Program-made: the position numbers and the translations under genes
Origin: Rhizobium vallis
GTDB lineage: Bacteria > Pseudomonadota > Alphaproteobacteria > Rhizobiales > Rhizobiaceae
DNA length: 64,000 bases
Direction of reading: 5' to 3'
Assembly: GCF_003985155.1 (NCBI RefSeq)
Contig: NZ_ML133686.1
Coordinates: 714,001-778,000 of the forward strand
Part shown: positions 51,573-60,177 of the stretch, in pieces
Numbering within the stretch: the stretch's first letter is position 1
How the letters are laid out: every line of letters begins with the position of its first letter
The notes under the pieces: model-generated
Seen by the model: the letters and a program-made list of their open reading frames with translations, nothing else
Told to the model about the DNA's origin: nothing
Databases searched by the model: none

Positions 51573-52820
51573 TTAGATGATTACGTGCTGGGTCAGGTCC
51601 TGCTCGCTGAAAATGAGATTGGGCTTGTAGCCAAGCCCCACGAACTGCTGATGGCGCGCCGCGTCCGCCAGGAAGACCACCGTTTTCTTGAGTTGATCGG
51701 GATTGTGCACCTTCGGCTCTGAGACCACTCTTATCTCGGCCGCCAGTCCGAGGTCGTAGAGCATTTCCTCCAGGGCCTTCTTGTCGGCCACGCCGCAGAG
51801 CATCAGATGCGTGATCCCCGCCGTCGCCGTGGCATGGTAGGCGAGAGTTTGCAGCGCCACCATCAGCGGTAGCTTATCCTTCAAGGCCCTCAATTCCGGA
51901 TGATTCGCCATGCCGCCGATCGACATGCGGGTGTAGAGTTCATAGGCTTTGATGAAGTCTTTGCGTTGCGCCCAGAAACGGATCGCGACCGACATGCGGT
52001 TGAGCGTAAAGGTCTTGCAAAGCTCCTCGAAGACCAAGCGCGACTCCGTGGTAAGAGACAGATTGCCCCGCTTCGCGGCAATATGGAGGAAGTATTCCAG
52101 CCCCCCGCGATATTTGTCCCAGGATGTCATGACATCGTCGTTGCCGGCCTGTTGCCGGTTCGGTGCGATCTTGGAGACTGCGACAGACCGGTAGAACGGT
52201 TTTGGAAGAAAGACGACTGCGCCCTGATCGAGGAAATGGGCGAGGTAGGAGAAGGCCCAGAAGCAGAATTCGCGGGGAACCCAGGACGAGCGCAGGGCCG
52301 AAGCCCGGTAGAGACCGATCTCAGGAAAGATATGGCGCTCACATATGAACTGGAAGACTTCCACAAAGCTGCGTTGGGCGAACTTTACTGCCTTTTCGAT
52401 GGTGTAGAACTGGTACAGATCCTTGTCGTTGACTTCGTCGTAGAAATGCCAGGGCGCCTGGCAGACCGAGACGTCGGGATTTGCGTCCATATATCTGACG
52501 GCTTCGATCAGGCCCTCGGGTGCGAGAAAGTCGTCATCGGCGTGATAGATGGCATATTCGCCAACAGCCTGGTGGAAGGCGCAGATCGTATTGGCAAGCG
52601 ATCCGCCATTCGTCTCTCGGCGATAGTAGCTGATGGGGACGCCCTTGGTGATGTATTCCTCCACGACCTCAGTCGTGTTGTCCGTCGAGGCGTTGTCGGA
52701 AATCACGACCTCGTAGGGAAAATCGAATCTGTAATGTGTCAGGAAGCGATCGAGGGCGCTACGCAGATAGGACTCGCGATTATAGGTTGGAATGCAGACG
52801 CTGAGTTTTATCGCGCTCAA
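51573..52820 (-). CDS. Family 2 glycosyltransferase
   Basis: The protein has 415 residues with an N-terminal GT-A domain of family 2: 'LSVCIPTYNRESYLRSALD', 'EVVISDNASTDNT' and the DxD-type 'IYHADDDFLAPEG'. The C-terminal 180 residues are a separate helical and Rossmann-like region ('TAGITHLMLCGVADKKALEE') not typical of plain GT2 enzymes and of unknown role. No membrane helix is evident. It should add a sugar to the lipid-linked repeat unit. Its ATG overlaps the epimerase stop by 4 bp. Confidence 0.88.
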   Translation of the reverse strand: MSAIKLSVCIPTYNRESYLRSALDRFLTHYRFDFPYEVVISDNASTDNTTEVVEEYITKGVPISYYRRETNGGSLANTICAFHQAVGEYAIYHADDDFLAPEGLIEAVRYMDANPDVSVCQAPWHFYDEVNDKDLYQFYTIEKAVKFAQRSFVEVFQFICERHIFPEIGLYRASALRSSWVPREFCFWAFSYLAHFLDQGAVVFLPKPFYRSVAVSKIAPNRQQAGNDDVMTSWDKYRGGLEYFLHIAAKRGNLSLTTESRLVFEELCKTFTLNRMSVAIRFWAQRKDFIKAYELYTRMSIGGMANHPELRALKDKLPLMVALQTLAYHATATAGITHLMLCGVADKKALEEMLYDLGLAAEIRVVSEPKVHNPDQLKKTVVFLADAARHQQFVGLGYKPNLIFSEQDLTQHVII

Positions 52821-53359
52821 GGGGCAGGCTCCTGGCTGTAGTTCTCAAGCGCGGCGTCGCGCTCGCTGATGACGCTCGGCGTAAACGGCCAGGCGATGGC
52901 AAAGGCGGGATCGTCCCAGCGGACGCCGCGGGCTAGCTCCGGCACATAGACTTCCGACATCTGGTAGAAGAGTTCGCAGTCGTCCTCGAGCGTCAGGAAG
53001 CCATGTGCGCAACCGGCGGGAATGTAGAAGGCGTTGTGACGGGCCGCATCGAGCTCTACGGAAGCCCAATTGAGGTAGGTCGGGGAGTCCCGCCTCAGAT
53101 CGAGAGCCACGTCGAAGACCCTGCCACGTGTGGCGCGCACCAGCTTGATCTCCGGCCGGGGATCGGCCTGGTAATGCATGCCGCGCAGCGTCCCACGCTT
53201 GTGGTTCTGCGAGACATTGCACTGCAGGTAGACAGGCACGAGACCGTGGTCGGCAAAGCTTTTGGCATCGAAAGTCCGCGCGAACAGTCCGCGTTCGTCG
53301 GAGCGCGCGTCGACTTCGACGACAAAAGCACCTGAAACCGCGGTCGGGACGAATTTCAT
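52817..53359 (-). CDS. NDP-4-keto-6-deoxyhexose 3,5-epimerase (RmlC-like)
   Basis: This 180-residue cupin-fold epimerase has the catalytic His62 in 'RGTLRGMHYQ', with 'YIPAGCAHGFLTLED' and 'LFYQMSEVYVPE', as in RmlC. Length matches RmlC (about 180). The start is the ATG overlapping the methyltransferase stop by 4 bp; the longer frame is not used. RmlC acts on dTDP sugars. Since no dTDP-glucose genes are present and CDP-glucose genes head this operon, a CDP-keto-sugar is the more probable substrate, so I leave out the rfbC symbol. Confidence 0.87.
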   Translation of the reverse strand: MKFVPTAVSGAFVVEVDARSDERGLFARTFDAKSFADHGLVPVYLQCNVSQNHKRGTLRGMHYQADPRPEIKLVRATRGRVFDVALDLRRDSPTYLNWASVELDAARHNAFYIPAGCAHGFLTLEDDCELFYQMSEVYVPELARGVRWDDPAFAIAWPFTPSVISERDAALENYSQEPAP

Positions 53360-54591
53360 CCGATCACCGTCAGTTCCGGCACGGCGACAGCGAAGCGTCC
53401 GCCCCAAGCGCCGACCCTGCCGTTGGCCGCGACGACTTCGTTCTTGATATTCCACGGCAGGATGAGAACGTAGTCCGGCTTCGTCTCGTCCATCTTTTCC
53501 GGCGCGTAGATCGGCAGCTTGCTGCCCGGCAGGAAATGGCCCTGCTTGTGCGGGTTGCGATCCACGACATAGTCGATGAGGTCGGTGCCGACACCGCAGA
53601 AGTTCAGCAACGTATTGCCCTTGGCGGCGGCGCCATAGGCTGCAACCGTCTTGCCGTTGCGTTTGGCTTCATTAAGGAAGGCAAGCAGCCCATCCTTGAT
53701 CGGCGCCACACGGCTCTGGAAGGACTCGTAAGTCTCCACCGCGTCGAAGCCGGCAGCCGCTTCGTCCGCGCGCACCTTGGCAACGCCCGGGCAGGTCGCA
53801 TGGGTGGTAGAGGCCGTCCGGCAGGCGAGCACACGCAGGCTGCCGCCATGTGTCGGCAATTCTTCAACGTCGAACACCCTGAGGCCGTGCGCCGCGAAGA
53901 CCTTTTCGACCGCTAGCAGCGACAGATAGTAGAAATGCTCGTGGTAGACGGTGTCGAACTGGATATTTTCCATCAGCCGCAGCAGATGCGGGAATTCGAC
54001 GCTGACCACGCCGTCGCGCTTCAGAACGCCAGAGAGACCACCGACGAAGTCGTTGATGTCAGGCACATGCGCCAGCACGTTGTTGCCGATGACGATATCG
54101 GCGGCAAGGCCGCGGGAGACGAGGTCGGCAGCCGTTTCCTTGCCGAAAAAGCGCGCTTCCGTTGGAACGCCGATTTGCCGCGCCACGTCAGCGACGTTCT
54201 CGGCCGGCTCGATGCCGAGCACCGGCACGCCGGCCTCGACGAAATGCTTCAGCAGGTAACCGTCGTTGCTTGCCACCTCGATGACCTGCGATGTCTCACC
54301 GAGGCCGAAGCGCTCGCGCGCCATGACGGTAAACTGGCGGGCATGCTCTACCCAGCTGTCGCTGTAGGAGGAGAAATAGGCGTAGTGGCTGAAGATATCC
54401 TCCGGCGGGACAAAGGCATCGGCCTGTACCAGCCAGCATTCCGAGCAGACGAAGGCCCGCAGCGGATAGGACGGCTCGGGCTGCCTGAGTTGCTCTTCCG
54501 TCAGATAGGCATTGGCGAGCGGCGTCGAGCCCAGATCGACAAACCGATGCTTCAGCGGAGCGTTGCAGAACCGGCAATTGTGCGCTGTCAT
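53356..54591 (-). CDS. Sugar C-methyltransferase (TylC3-like, zinc-binding)
   Basis: The protein has 411 residues with the three parts of sugar C-methyltransferases: zinc domain ('CRFCNAPL', 'CSECWLVQ', about 1-60), a class I SAM domain (motif I 'VIEVASNDGYLLKHF', then 'IGNNVLAHVPDINDF'), and a C-terminal domain with 'TVAAYGAAAKGNTLLNF'. The conserved 'YHEHFYYLS' contains the catalytic His pair region. Such enzymes add a branch methyl, usually at C3 of a 4-keto-6-deoxy sugar. It lies between RfbG and the epimerase, so a branched CDP-6-deoxy sugar is the expected product. The overlaps are 4 bp on both sides. Confidence 0.88.
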   Translation of the reverse strand: MTAHNCRFCNAPLKHRFVDLGSTPLANAYLTEEQLRQPEPSYPLRAFVCSECWLVQADAFVPPEDIFSHYAYFSSYSDSWVEHARQFTVMARERFGLGETSQVIEVASNDGYLLKHFVEAGVPVLGIEPAENVADVARQIGVPTEARFFGKETAADLVSRGLAADIVIGNNVLAHVPDINDFVGGLSGVLKRDGVVSVEFPHLLRLMENIQFDTVYHEHFYYLSLLAVEKVFAAHGLRVFDVEELPTHGGSLRVLACRTASTTHATCPGVAKVRADEAAAGFDAVETYESFQSRVAPIKDGLLAFLNEAKRNGKTVAAYGAAAKGNTLLNFCGVGTDLIDYVVDRNPHKQGHFLPGSKLPIYAPEKMDETKPDYVLILPWNIKNEVVAANGRVGAWGGRFAVAVPELTVIG

Positions 54592-55652
54592 GATAATGTT
54601 TCCTCATAGGCCGCGATCTGGTCGAGCGAGAATGCGCGCATGTCGGCGCCCTCGCGGTTGGCCTTGTACCAGGCGGCTGTCCAGTCGATTGTCTGCTGCA
54701 GGTTGAGGCGCGGACGCCAGCCGATGGCGGAGAGCGCCAAGTCCGAACTCAGTGTAAGGGCAGGCGCCTCCGGCAGATGTTTTCCCGGCGCCGGCTTCCA
54801 GACATTGTTCACGCCATGGGCGAAGCCGAGTGCCTCCGCAAGCTGGAAAACCATCGCGAAGCTCTGCGGATCGGGACCGAAATTGAGAGCCTCGGGCAGT
54901 TCCCTCTCGCCGGCAACTGTCAACGCTTCGGCAAAAGCGAGATAACCGCCGAGCGGCTCCAGCACATGTTGCCATGGGCGGATTGCTTCGGGATAGCGGA
55001 GCAGAATCGGTTGATTGCTTTCGAAGGCGCGGATGAAATCCGGTATTAGCCGATCCCTCGACCAGTCGCCGCCGCCGATGACATTGCCGGCGCGCACGGT
55101 GGCGATCCTGATGTCGCGCTCCTTGAAGAAGCTGTCGCGGTAACTCTGGACGACAAGTTCAGTGCAGGCTTTGGAGTTGGAGTAGGGGTCCTTGCCGCCA
55201 AGCGTATCAGTCTCGATGAAGGGAACGCCGCTGCCGTTGTTGGCGTAGACCTTGTCTGATGTGATGACGAGAGCCGTTTTGACCGAGGATGTCTCGCGGA
55301 CCGCATCCAGAACATTCGCGGTTCCCATGACATTGGTTGCGAAGGTTTCGGCAGGATTTTTGTAAGAGCGTCGCACCAACGCCTGCGCTGCCATGTGGAT
55401 GACGATTTCCGGCTCGAAGGCGATGAGGCGCTGTTTGAACGCCGCCGCGTCGCGAATGTCGGCGATGTGATGGTTTTGCCCGTTCCAAGGCGAAAGCCGC
55501 AGATAGAGGGAAGGATTGGTTTCGGGCTCCAGCGACACGGCCGACACCTCTGCTCCGAGCTTTTCCAGCCAGAGAGAAAGCCAGGATCCCTTGAATCCGG
55601 TATGTCCGGTCAGGAATACGCGCCTGCCATTCCAGAAGTTCGTCAGGCCCAT
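54588..55652 (-). CDS. rfbG: CDP-glucose 4,6-dehydratase RfbG
   Basis: This 354-residue extended SDR enzyme makes CDP-4-keto-6-deoxyglucose from CDP-glucose with tightly bound NAD. The nucleotide motif is 'FLTGHTGFKGSWLSLWL' near residue 13. The catalytic Tyr-Lys pair is in 'DPYSNSKACTE'. The family-specific 'IRPWQHVLEPLGGYLAFA' is present. The start was set at the ATG 43 codons into the open frame, because only that fits the family's N-terminus; it overlaps rfbF by 10 bp. It supplies the keto-sugar used by the downstream methyltransferase, epimerase and aminotransferase. Confidence 0.94.
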   Translation of the reverse strand: MGLTNFWNGRRVFLTGHTGFKGSWLSLWLEKLGAEVSAVSLEPETNPSLYLRLSPWNGQNHHIADIRDAAAFKQRLIAFEPEIVIHMAAQALVRRSYKNPAETFATNVMGTANVLDAVRETSSVKTALVITSDKVYANNGSGVPFIETDTLGGKDPYSNSKACTELVVQSYRDSFFKERDIRIATVRAGNVIGGGDWSRDRLIPDFIRAFESNQPILLRYPEAIRPWQHVLEPLGGYLAFAEALTVAGERELPEALNFGPDPQSFAMVFQLAEALGFAHGVNNVWKPAPGKHLPEAPALTLSSDLALSAIGWRPRLNLQQTIDWTAAWYKANREGADMRAFSLDQIAAYEETLS

Positions 55653-56416
55653 ATTTTCCACGGTGCCTTTCCAGAGCTCCAGAGTTCTTCGAGCTGGTGG
55701 CGCTCGCGAAGCGTGTCCATCGGCTGCCAGAAGCCGTCGTGACGGAAGGCTGCAAGCTGCTTGTTCGTCGCCAGCCATTCCAGCGGTCCGGCTTCCCAGA
55801 TCGTCTCGTCTCCGCCAATGAGATCGATGACCGACGGGTCGAGAACGAAGAAGCCGCCATTGATCCGCTGGCCGTCGCCCTTCGGCTTCTCGATGAAGGC
55901 GGTCACTACGTCATTTTCGATATTGGTGGCGCCGAAGCGGCCGGGCGGTGTCACCGCACACATGGTGGCCTTCAGGCCATGATCGCGATGGAAGGCGACT
56001 TCGGCGGCAATATCGATATCGCCGACGCCGTCACCATAGGTCATGCAGAAGGGTTCGCCTGGCGTCAGATGGTCGCGAACGCGCCCGATGCGGCCGCCGG
56101 TCATCGAATGCACGCCGGTATCGACCACGGTCACGCGCCAGTTCGGGCGTTTGCCGCCGTGATATTGGATGCTGTTGGCCGCGAGGTCGACGGTGACGTC
56201 GCTGTGGTGCAGAACAAGGTTTACGAAATATTCCTTGATCATATAGCCCTTGTAGCCGGCGCAGATGATGAAATCATCGAGCCCGTGATGGGCGTAAATG
56301 TTCATGATGTGCCAAAGGATCGGCATGCCGCCGATCTCGACCAACGGCTTGGGGCGCACCGAGGTCTCCTCGGCGAGGCGCGATCCCAGACCACCGGCGA
56401 GAATTACGACTTTCAT
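55643..56416 (-). CDS. rfbF: Glucose-1-phosphate cytidylyltransferase RfbF
   Basis: This 257-residue nucleotidyltransferase makes CDP-glucose from CTP and glucose 1-phosphate, the entry to CDP-linked deoxy sugars. The pyrophosphorylase motif 'ILAGGLGSRLAEETSVRPKP' opens the protein. 'WHIMNIYAHHGLDDFIICAGY' and 'FCMTYGDGVGDID' (metal Asp) follow, all typical of RfbF. The length is the same as Salmonella RfbF (257). It is the first gene of the ten-gene operon that runs to the methyltransferase near 47 kb. Confidence 0.95.
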   Translation of the reverse strand: MKVVILAGGLGSRLAEETSVRPKPLVEIGGMPILWHIMNIYAHHGLDDFIICAGYKGYMIKEYFVNLVLHHSDVTVDLAANSIQYHGGKRPNWRVTVVDTGVHSMTGGRIGRVRDHLTPGEPFCMTYGDGVGDIDIAAEVAFHRDHGLKATMCAVTPPGRFGATNIENDVVTAFIEKPKGDGQRINGGFFVLDPSVIDLIGGDETIWEAGPLEWLATNKQLAAFRHDGFWQPMDTLRERHQLEELWSSGKAPWKIWA

Positions 56417-56759
56417 CCCAAGCGAACTCCAGAGTGTTTGGAAACAATTACGGCTTCCGGTCGGCGCCCGGCGAGATTGGCCGACATGCGGGGGCTCTCC
56501 ACAGGCGGAACGACCGTATGGCCATCCTGGTGCCGGTATCCGATTTCGTTCTTGTGCGAGGCTTGCGGGGTGTCGGGAGAGGCAGCCGCGTTTTCCGCAG
56601 GCCGTGCGCAGAACAATGGAACCGCTTCCGCACCAGTTATCCAGCGGATGTCGAGACCGTTCATAGAGAGCGGTTCTATCGGATGACGAAACCGCTCCAC
56701 CTCCTCTGGCATTCTTCTTGCATTGTTACTAATATTCTAACCCTTGGGGAGAAAATGCC
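56417..56759. other. Intergenic region between rfbF and the DUF982 gene
   Basis: This 343-bp stretch separates two divergent genes and should hold both promoters. A minus-strand frame of 99 codons overlaps the rfbF start but has no recognisable product. Near the DUF982 side, 56717-56745 is AT-rich, with TTGCATTGTTACTAATATTC. No hairpin or clear operator was seen. Confidence 0.5.
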
Positions 56760-57056
56760 ATGCAATGGAACACACCGGCGGATTTTGCGCCTCTTGTTTT
56801 CTTTCTCGGCGATCGGCGAAAGCACCGGGTTGTCAGGACGCTCCGAGACGCAGCCGAAGTTTTGATGACGGACTGGCCGCTTGAGGATGGAGAGGAATAC
56901 GTAACGGCCGTCAAGGCCTGCGCTGACGCGATCACGGGGCAGGCGGGAATGGACGAGTTGAGGGAATTGCTTCTCAGCGCCGCCAGAGAAGCCGGCATTG
57001 CGGTTTTGTCAGTTATCTCTGACAGCAGGCAGACGACACCGCACATGGCCGCGTGA
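56760..57056 (+). CDS. DUF982 small protein
   Basis: The 98-residue protein belongs to DUF982, a family largely confined to rhizobia and often present in many copies. It shows the family pattern: 'PLVFFLGDRRKHRVVRTLRD', 'AAEVLMTDWPLEDGEEY' and an Ala/Cys helix 'VKACADAITGQ'. GGGGAGA precedes the ATG. It is cytoplasmic with no known function. It stands alone between the polysaccharide operon and a tRNA gene. Confidence 0.85.
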   Translation: MQWNTPADFAPLVFFLGDRRKHRVVRTLRDAAEVLMTDWPLEDGEEYVTAVKACADAITGQAGMDELRELLLSAAREAGIAVLSVISDSRQTTPHMAA

Positions 57057-57179
57057 GAGGTCCTGGGACCAGACGTCTAGGCAACGCAGCTCGTCTATGG
57101 CCTTTGTTACAAAGTGCCAACCGAGCAACCTGGTTGAAAAGACTTAACTCCTTGATCTTGGTAGCGATCAAGAATGGAA

Positions 57180-57266
57180 TGGTGCCCAGAAGAGGACTCG
57201 AACCTCCACACCCTTTCGGGTACCAGCACCTGAAGCTGGCGCGTCTACCAATTCCGCCATCTGGGC
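57180..57266 (-). tRNA. tRNA-Leu (anticodon CAG)
   Basis: The gene has 87 nt including an encoded CCA end. The acceptor stem GCCCAGA/TCTGGGC, a leucine-type D-arm, anticodon stem CCAGC/GCTGG around TTCAGGT (anticodon CAG), a long variable arm (ACCCGAAAGGGT) and the T-loop GTTCGAGTC are all present. It reads CUG, the commonest leucine codon at this GC. A 7-bp hairpin (57151-57157/57166-57172) just downstream may help end the transcript. Confidence 0.97.
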
Positions 57267-57433
57267 GACGGAGAGCGATGTAAGGGGGCGGCTCCTGACT
57301 GTCAACTGGGTTTTTGAAGTTTTCCTGACAGTTGGCGAAAAAGCAGCCGATCACATGCGGGGAGGGCCGGAGGGCGGGCATAGCGCTACGCTCAGCACGC
57401 CCTATATAAGGGAAATACCGAAAGGAATGCATC

Positions 57434-57847
57434 ATGTTCGCTCCCCGCACGCTTCTGCTCGCCGGTCTTCTGGCTGTTTTCGCGCCTGCCGTGGCGGGAG
57501 CCGATTCGCTGACGCTGGGTAAACCGGGCCTCGGGCCGGTCAACACCGGGTCGACGCTCTGCGATTTTCGCGGCTGCTTCGGTTTCGGGCCGCAGCAATG
57601 GCATCGCCCTGCCTATGTCCAGCCGAACTACCGGCCGAGGGGCGCGGGGCCGACCTATTATCTGCCGGGGGCTGCCGGGCCGCCGCAGCTGACCTATGAT
57701 CCGCCGCCGGTGCGCCGAGTCCAGCCGCAGGATCCGAACAAGCACATTGCCTGGTGCACCAACGAATACCGCTCCTATAATCCGAGGACGGATCACTTCC
57801 TCACCTATGAGGGCGTCTACAGGGTCTGCCGCTCGCCCTATCGCTGA
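57434..57847 (+). CDS. Secreted BA14K-family protein
   Basis: The product has 137 residues: a signal peptide (cleavage near 'AVAGADS'), a Pro/Gly/Tyr-rich middle, and a C-terminal BA14K domain ('HIAWCTNEYRSYNPRTDHFL' and 'GVYRVCRSPY'), named after the 14-kDa Brucella immunoreactive lectin-like protein. AAAGGAATG runs up to the start. These are periplasmic or surface proteins common in Rhizobiales, with roles in envelope integrity or lectin-like binding proposed for Brucella only. The gene has its own promoter region of 167 bp after the tRNA. Confidence 0.87.
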   Translation: MFAPRTLLLAGLLAVFAPAVAGADSLTLGKPGLGPVNTGSTLCDFRGCFGFGPQQWHRPAYVQPNYRPRGAGPTYYLPGAAGPPQLTYDPPPVRRVQPQDPNKHIAWCTNEYRSYNPRTDHFLTYEGVYRVCRSPYR

Positions 57848-57873
57848 GGTCGCTCGCGCTGGCGCTGAGCCGG

Positions 57874-58167
57874 TCAGCTTTCCAGCGAGGCGCGGTCGAC
57901 GTGGCCGAGATCGCGGCCGGGCTCGACGATGTCGCGGACCCGCTGTTTCAGCTCCTTCGGCCCGGGAAAGCCGCCGTCGCGCTTGCGTTCCCAGATGAGA
58001 TCGCCGTTGACTCGGATCTCGAAATTGCCGCCGGTGCCGGGGATCAGCGCCACTTCGCCGAGACTGTCGGAAAAGGTGTGCAGCAGCTCCTGCGCCATCC
58101 AGGCGGCGCGCAGCAGCCAGTTGCACTGGGTGCAGTAGAGGATCGAGACGCGGGCTTTTTCGGTCAT
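57874..58167 (-). CDS. SelT/SelW/SelH-family selenoprotein-like redox protein
   Basis: This 97-residue thioredoxin-fold protein has the CTQC motif at about residues 12-15 ('SILYCTQCNWLLRAAWM'), where Cys replaces the Sec of animal SelW, then 'VALIPGTGGNFEIRVNGDLI' and 'GGFPGPKELKQRVRD'. The Rdx family is thought to act in thiol redox chemistry; partners in bacteria are unknown. It converges on the BA14K gene and is divergent from a glutamine amidotransferase gene. Confidence 0.92.
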   Translation of the reverse strand: MTEKARVSILYCTQCNWLLRAAWMAQELLHTFSDSLGEVALIPGTGGNFEIRVNGDLIWERKRDGGFPGPKELKQRVRDIVEPGRDLGHVDRASLES

Positions 58168-58291
58168 GGCGATTTCCTTTCGTTACATTGATTTAAGCCC
58201 CGTGGCGCGCCCACGCAATCACGCACAAGCATCTTGCACGCCGCCCGCCGGCATGGTCTCTTCGCCTCGTCGACCATACCAGGGAAAGCTC

Positions 58292-59029
58292 ATGCGCGTC
58301 GCAGTCATCGAAAACATGAGGAATACCGGCCTCGGTGCGCTTGCCACGGCACTCGACGAGGCCGGAGCAGAGATCGAGTGGTTCCGGGTGTGGCGGGACT
58401 GCATCCTGCCGAACGACATATCCGGCCATGACGCGCTCGTCGTTCTCGGCGGTGAGCAGAGCGCGCTGGATGACGAGACGCATCCCTATCTGCCGGAGCT
58501 CGCCCGGCTTGCGCGCCGCTTCGGCGATGCCGGCAAGGCTGTGCTCGGCATCTGCCTCGGCAGCCAGATTCTTGCCCGCGCCTACGGCGCCGACAATCTG
58601 CTGGGTGCTGCCCGTGAATTCGGCTGGCACGGGATCGGCGTCACCGCCGAGGGGCGGGCCGATCCGCTGCTGTCGGCGCTTGGCGGGGAGTTCACCGTCT
58701 TCGAATGGCATGCCGACACGTTTTCCCTGCCCGCGGGCGCGGCACGTCTGGCCTCGAGCTCCGTCGCCGAGAATCAGGCCTTCCGCATCGGCCGCGCCGC
58801 CTATGGCACCCAGTTCCATTTCGAGGCCAATTCAGCGGTCGTCGAACAATGGAAGGCCGAATTCCCCGAGACGATCGAGCGCATCGCGCCCGGCTGGCTG
58901 GAGAACCACGCCGAACTGGCGGCGAGATATAGCCGGGCCGCCGATGCTGCGGGTCTTGCCATTGCGCGCGCCTGGGTCAGCCTGATCGAGCGGCAAGAGA
59001 TCGAAATACTATCGCAGGCCTCTGCGTGA
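58292..59029 (+). CDS. Class I glutamine amidotransferase-like protein
   Basis: This 245-residue GATase1-fold protein resembles the glutaminase domain of GMP synthase. The nucleophile Cys88 is in '[10 protein letters not shown]', and His176 and Glu178 in 'TQFHFEANS' complete the triad. AGGGAAA lies 6 nt before the ATG; a 42-codon longer reading is not supported. There is no synthetase domain, so it may hydrolyse gamma-glutamyl compounds or work with an unlinked partner. The next gene starts 11 bp later. Confidence 0.88.
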   Translation: MRVAVIENMRNTGLGALATALDEAGAEIEWFRVWRDCILPNDISGHDALVVLGGEQSALDDETHPYLPELARLARRFGDAGKAVLGICLGSQILARAYGADNLLGAAREFGWHGIGVTAEGRADPLLSALGGEFTVFEWHADTFSLPAGAARLASSSVAENQAFRIGRAAYGTQFHFEANSAVVEQWKAEFPETIERIAPGWLENHAELAARYSRAADAAGLAIARAWVSLIERQEIEILSQASA

Positions 59030-59040
59030 GGGGCGATGTG

Positions 59041-59589
59041 ATGCCGGCAACCGAACGCGAAAAGATGGCGGCAGGCGAATGGTATTGCTGCCTCGATGAT
59101 GAACTCGATCTCCTGCGTCGGCAGGCGCGCTTGGCCGTCCACGCGCACAATACGCTGCCGCCGGACGAACGCGGCGCGATGGCGCCTGCCCTGAGGGCAC
59201 TCTTTGCGCAGACAGCACCCGATATCTTCATCGAGGCGCCGTTTCACTGCTCCTATGGCATCAATATCACGCTCGGCGAACGCGTCTATTTCAATGCCGC
59301 CTGCACCATTCTCGATTCCGGCCGGGTGACCATCGGTGATCGCAGCATGTTCGGCCCCGGCGTGCAAATCTATTGCGCCGAACATCACAAGGATCCGGCG
59401 CTTCGCAGCACGGGCATCGAGATCGCCCGGCCTGTCGTCATCGGCCGTGACGTCTGGATCGGCGGCGGCGCGATCATCCTTGGCGGGGTGACGATCGGTG
59501 ATGGAGCGATCGTTGGCGCCGGCGCTGTCGTGACGAAGAATGTGCCGGCAGGCGCTACCGTGGTCGGCAACCCGGCGCGCATCAGATAA
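59041..59589 (+). CDS. Maltose/galactoside O-acetyltransferase (Maa/LacA-like)
   Basis: This 182-residue hexapeptide-repeat acyltransferase moves acetyl from acetyl-CoA to sugar hydroxyls. The N-terminal maltose-acetyltransferase domain begins '[19 protein letters not shown]'. The left-handed beta-helix follows ('[20 protein letters not shown]'), with catalytic His in 'YCAEHHKDP'. The ATG after GAGGGG is preferred to a GTG overlapping the previous stop. Length matches E. coli Maa (183). It is probably cotranscribed with the amidotransferase. Confidence 0.92.
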   Translation: MPATEREKMAAGEWYCCLDDELDLLRRQARLAVHAHNTLPPDERGAMAPALRALFAQTAPDIFIEAPFHCSYGINITLGERVYFNAACTILDSGRVTIGDRSMFGPGVQIYCAEHHKDPALRSTGIEIARPVVIGRDVWIGGGAIILGGVTIGDGAIVGAGAVVTKNVPAGATVVGNPARIR

Positions 59590-59635
59590 CGCCCATCCAT
59601 CCCAGTGCAGGACCGGGACGGATATCATTTGCCGG

Positions 59636-60064
59636 CTACATACCGTCGGCAGCCCGCATATCGTAGCGTTGCCGCGCGGCGATGATGTCCGCCTGGTTCT
59701 GTTCGGTCCACAGCACCAGCGAACGGATCGTCTCGTGCAGCGTGCAGCCAAGCGGGGTCAATGCATAATCGACCTTCGGCGGCACGACGGGATAGACGGT
59801 GCGCTCGATGATGCCGTCACGCTCCAGGTGCCTGAGCGTCGTCGTCAGCATGCGCTGGCTGATGCCGTCGATATTCCTCTTCAATTCGGTGAAGCGAAGC
59901 GTGCGTTTTTCGAGCAGCGCAATGACGAGCAGCGACCATTTGTCGGCGATCCGGTCGAGGATCTGCCGAACCTCGCACTCCTCGCGCGCATCCCATTGCA
60001 GGACGTCATAGTCCCTGTCGGTGCTGCAAATGTCACTCGGTGAGTTTGAAGTGCCTTCTTCCAT
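59636..60064 (-). CDS. HxlR-family transcriptional regulator
   Basis: This 142-residue winged-helix regulator has 'EVRQILDRIADKWSLLVIA' (family opening), recognition region 'LRFTELKRNIDGISQRML' and wing 'VYPVVPPKVDYALTPLG'. A Cys near residue 30 ('EECEV'), as in redox- or aldehyde-sensing HxlR/YodB proteins, precedes the first helix. It is divergent from an MFS transporter across 113 bp with nested inverted repeats, so it probably controls that pump. Confidence 0.9.
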   Translation of the reverse strand: MEEGTSNSPSDICSTDRDYDVLQWDAREECEVRQILDRIADKWSLLVIALLEKRTLRFTELKRNIDGISQRMLTTTLRHLERDGIIERTVYPVVPPKVDYALTPLGCTLHETIRSLVLWTEQNQADIIAARQRYDMRAADGM

Positions 60065-60083
60065 GGCGTCGGATCATGTCCTA

Positions 60084-60132
60084 ACTAAGCCTCGGTTACA
60101 AGAGGGAACTGAGGCATGAAAAGTAACTTAGT
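60084..60132. promoter_or_regulatory. Nested inverted repeats between HxlR and MFS genes
   Basis: ACTAAG (60084-60089) pairs with CTTAGT (60127-60132). Inside it GCCTCGGTT (60089-60097) faces AACTGAGGC (60107-60115) with one mismatch. A small palindrome, AAGT-A-ACTT, is at 60121-60129. The shared TAACTNAG half-sites suggest two bound HxlR dimers covering both promoters. Confidence 0.45.
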
Positions 60133-60177
60133 GCCTCCGCCCGTTGTTTCAGCGCGTCAACCGAAGGAACGGATTCC

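Noticed and set aside
56413..56712. 99-codon minus-strand frame overlapping the rfbF start by 4 bp
   Set aside because: The overlap looks like coupling, but there is no good ribosome site, no recognisable product, and the space is needed for the operon promoter. Left as uncertain rather than called.
57151..57172. 7-bp hairpin downstream of tRNA-Leu as a terminator
   Set aside because: The stem CTTGATC/GATCAAG is real, but there is no adjacent T run; too weak to list separately.
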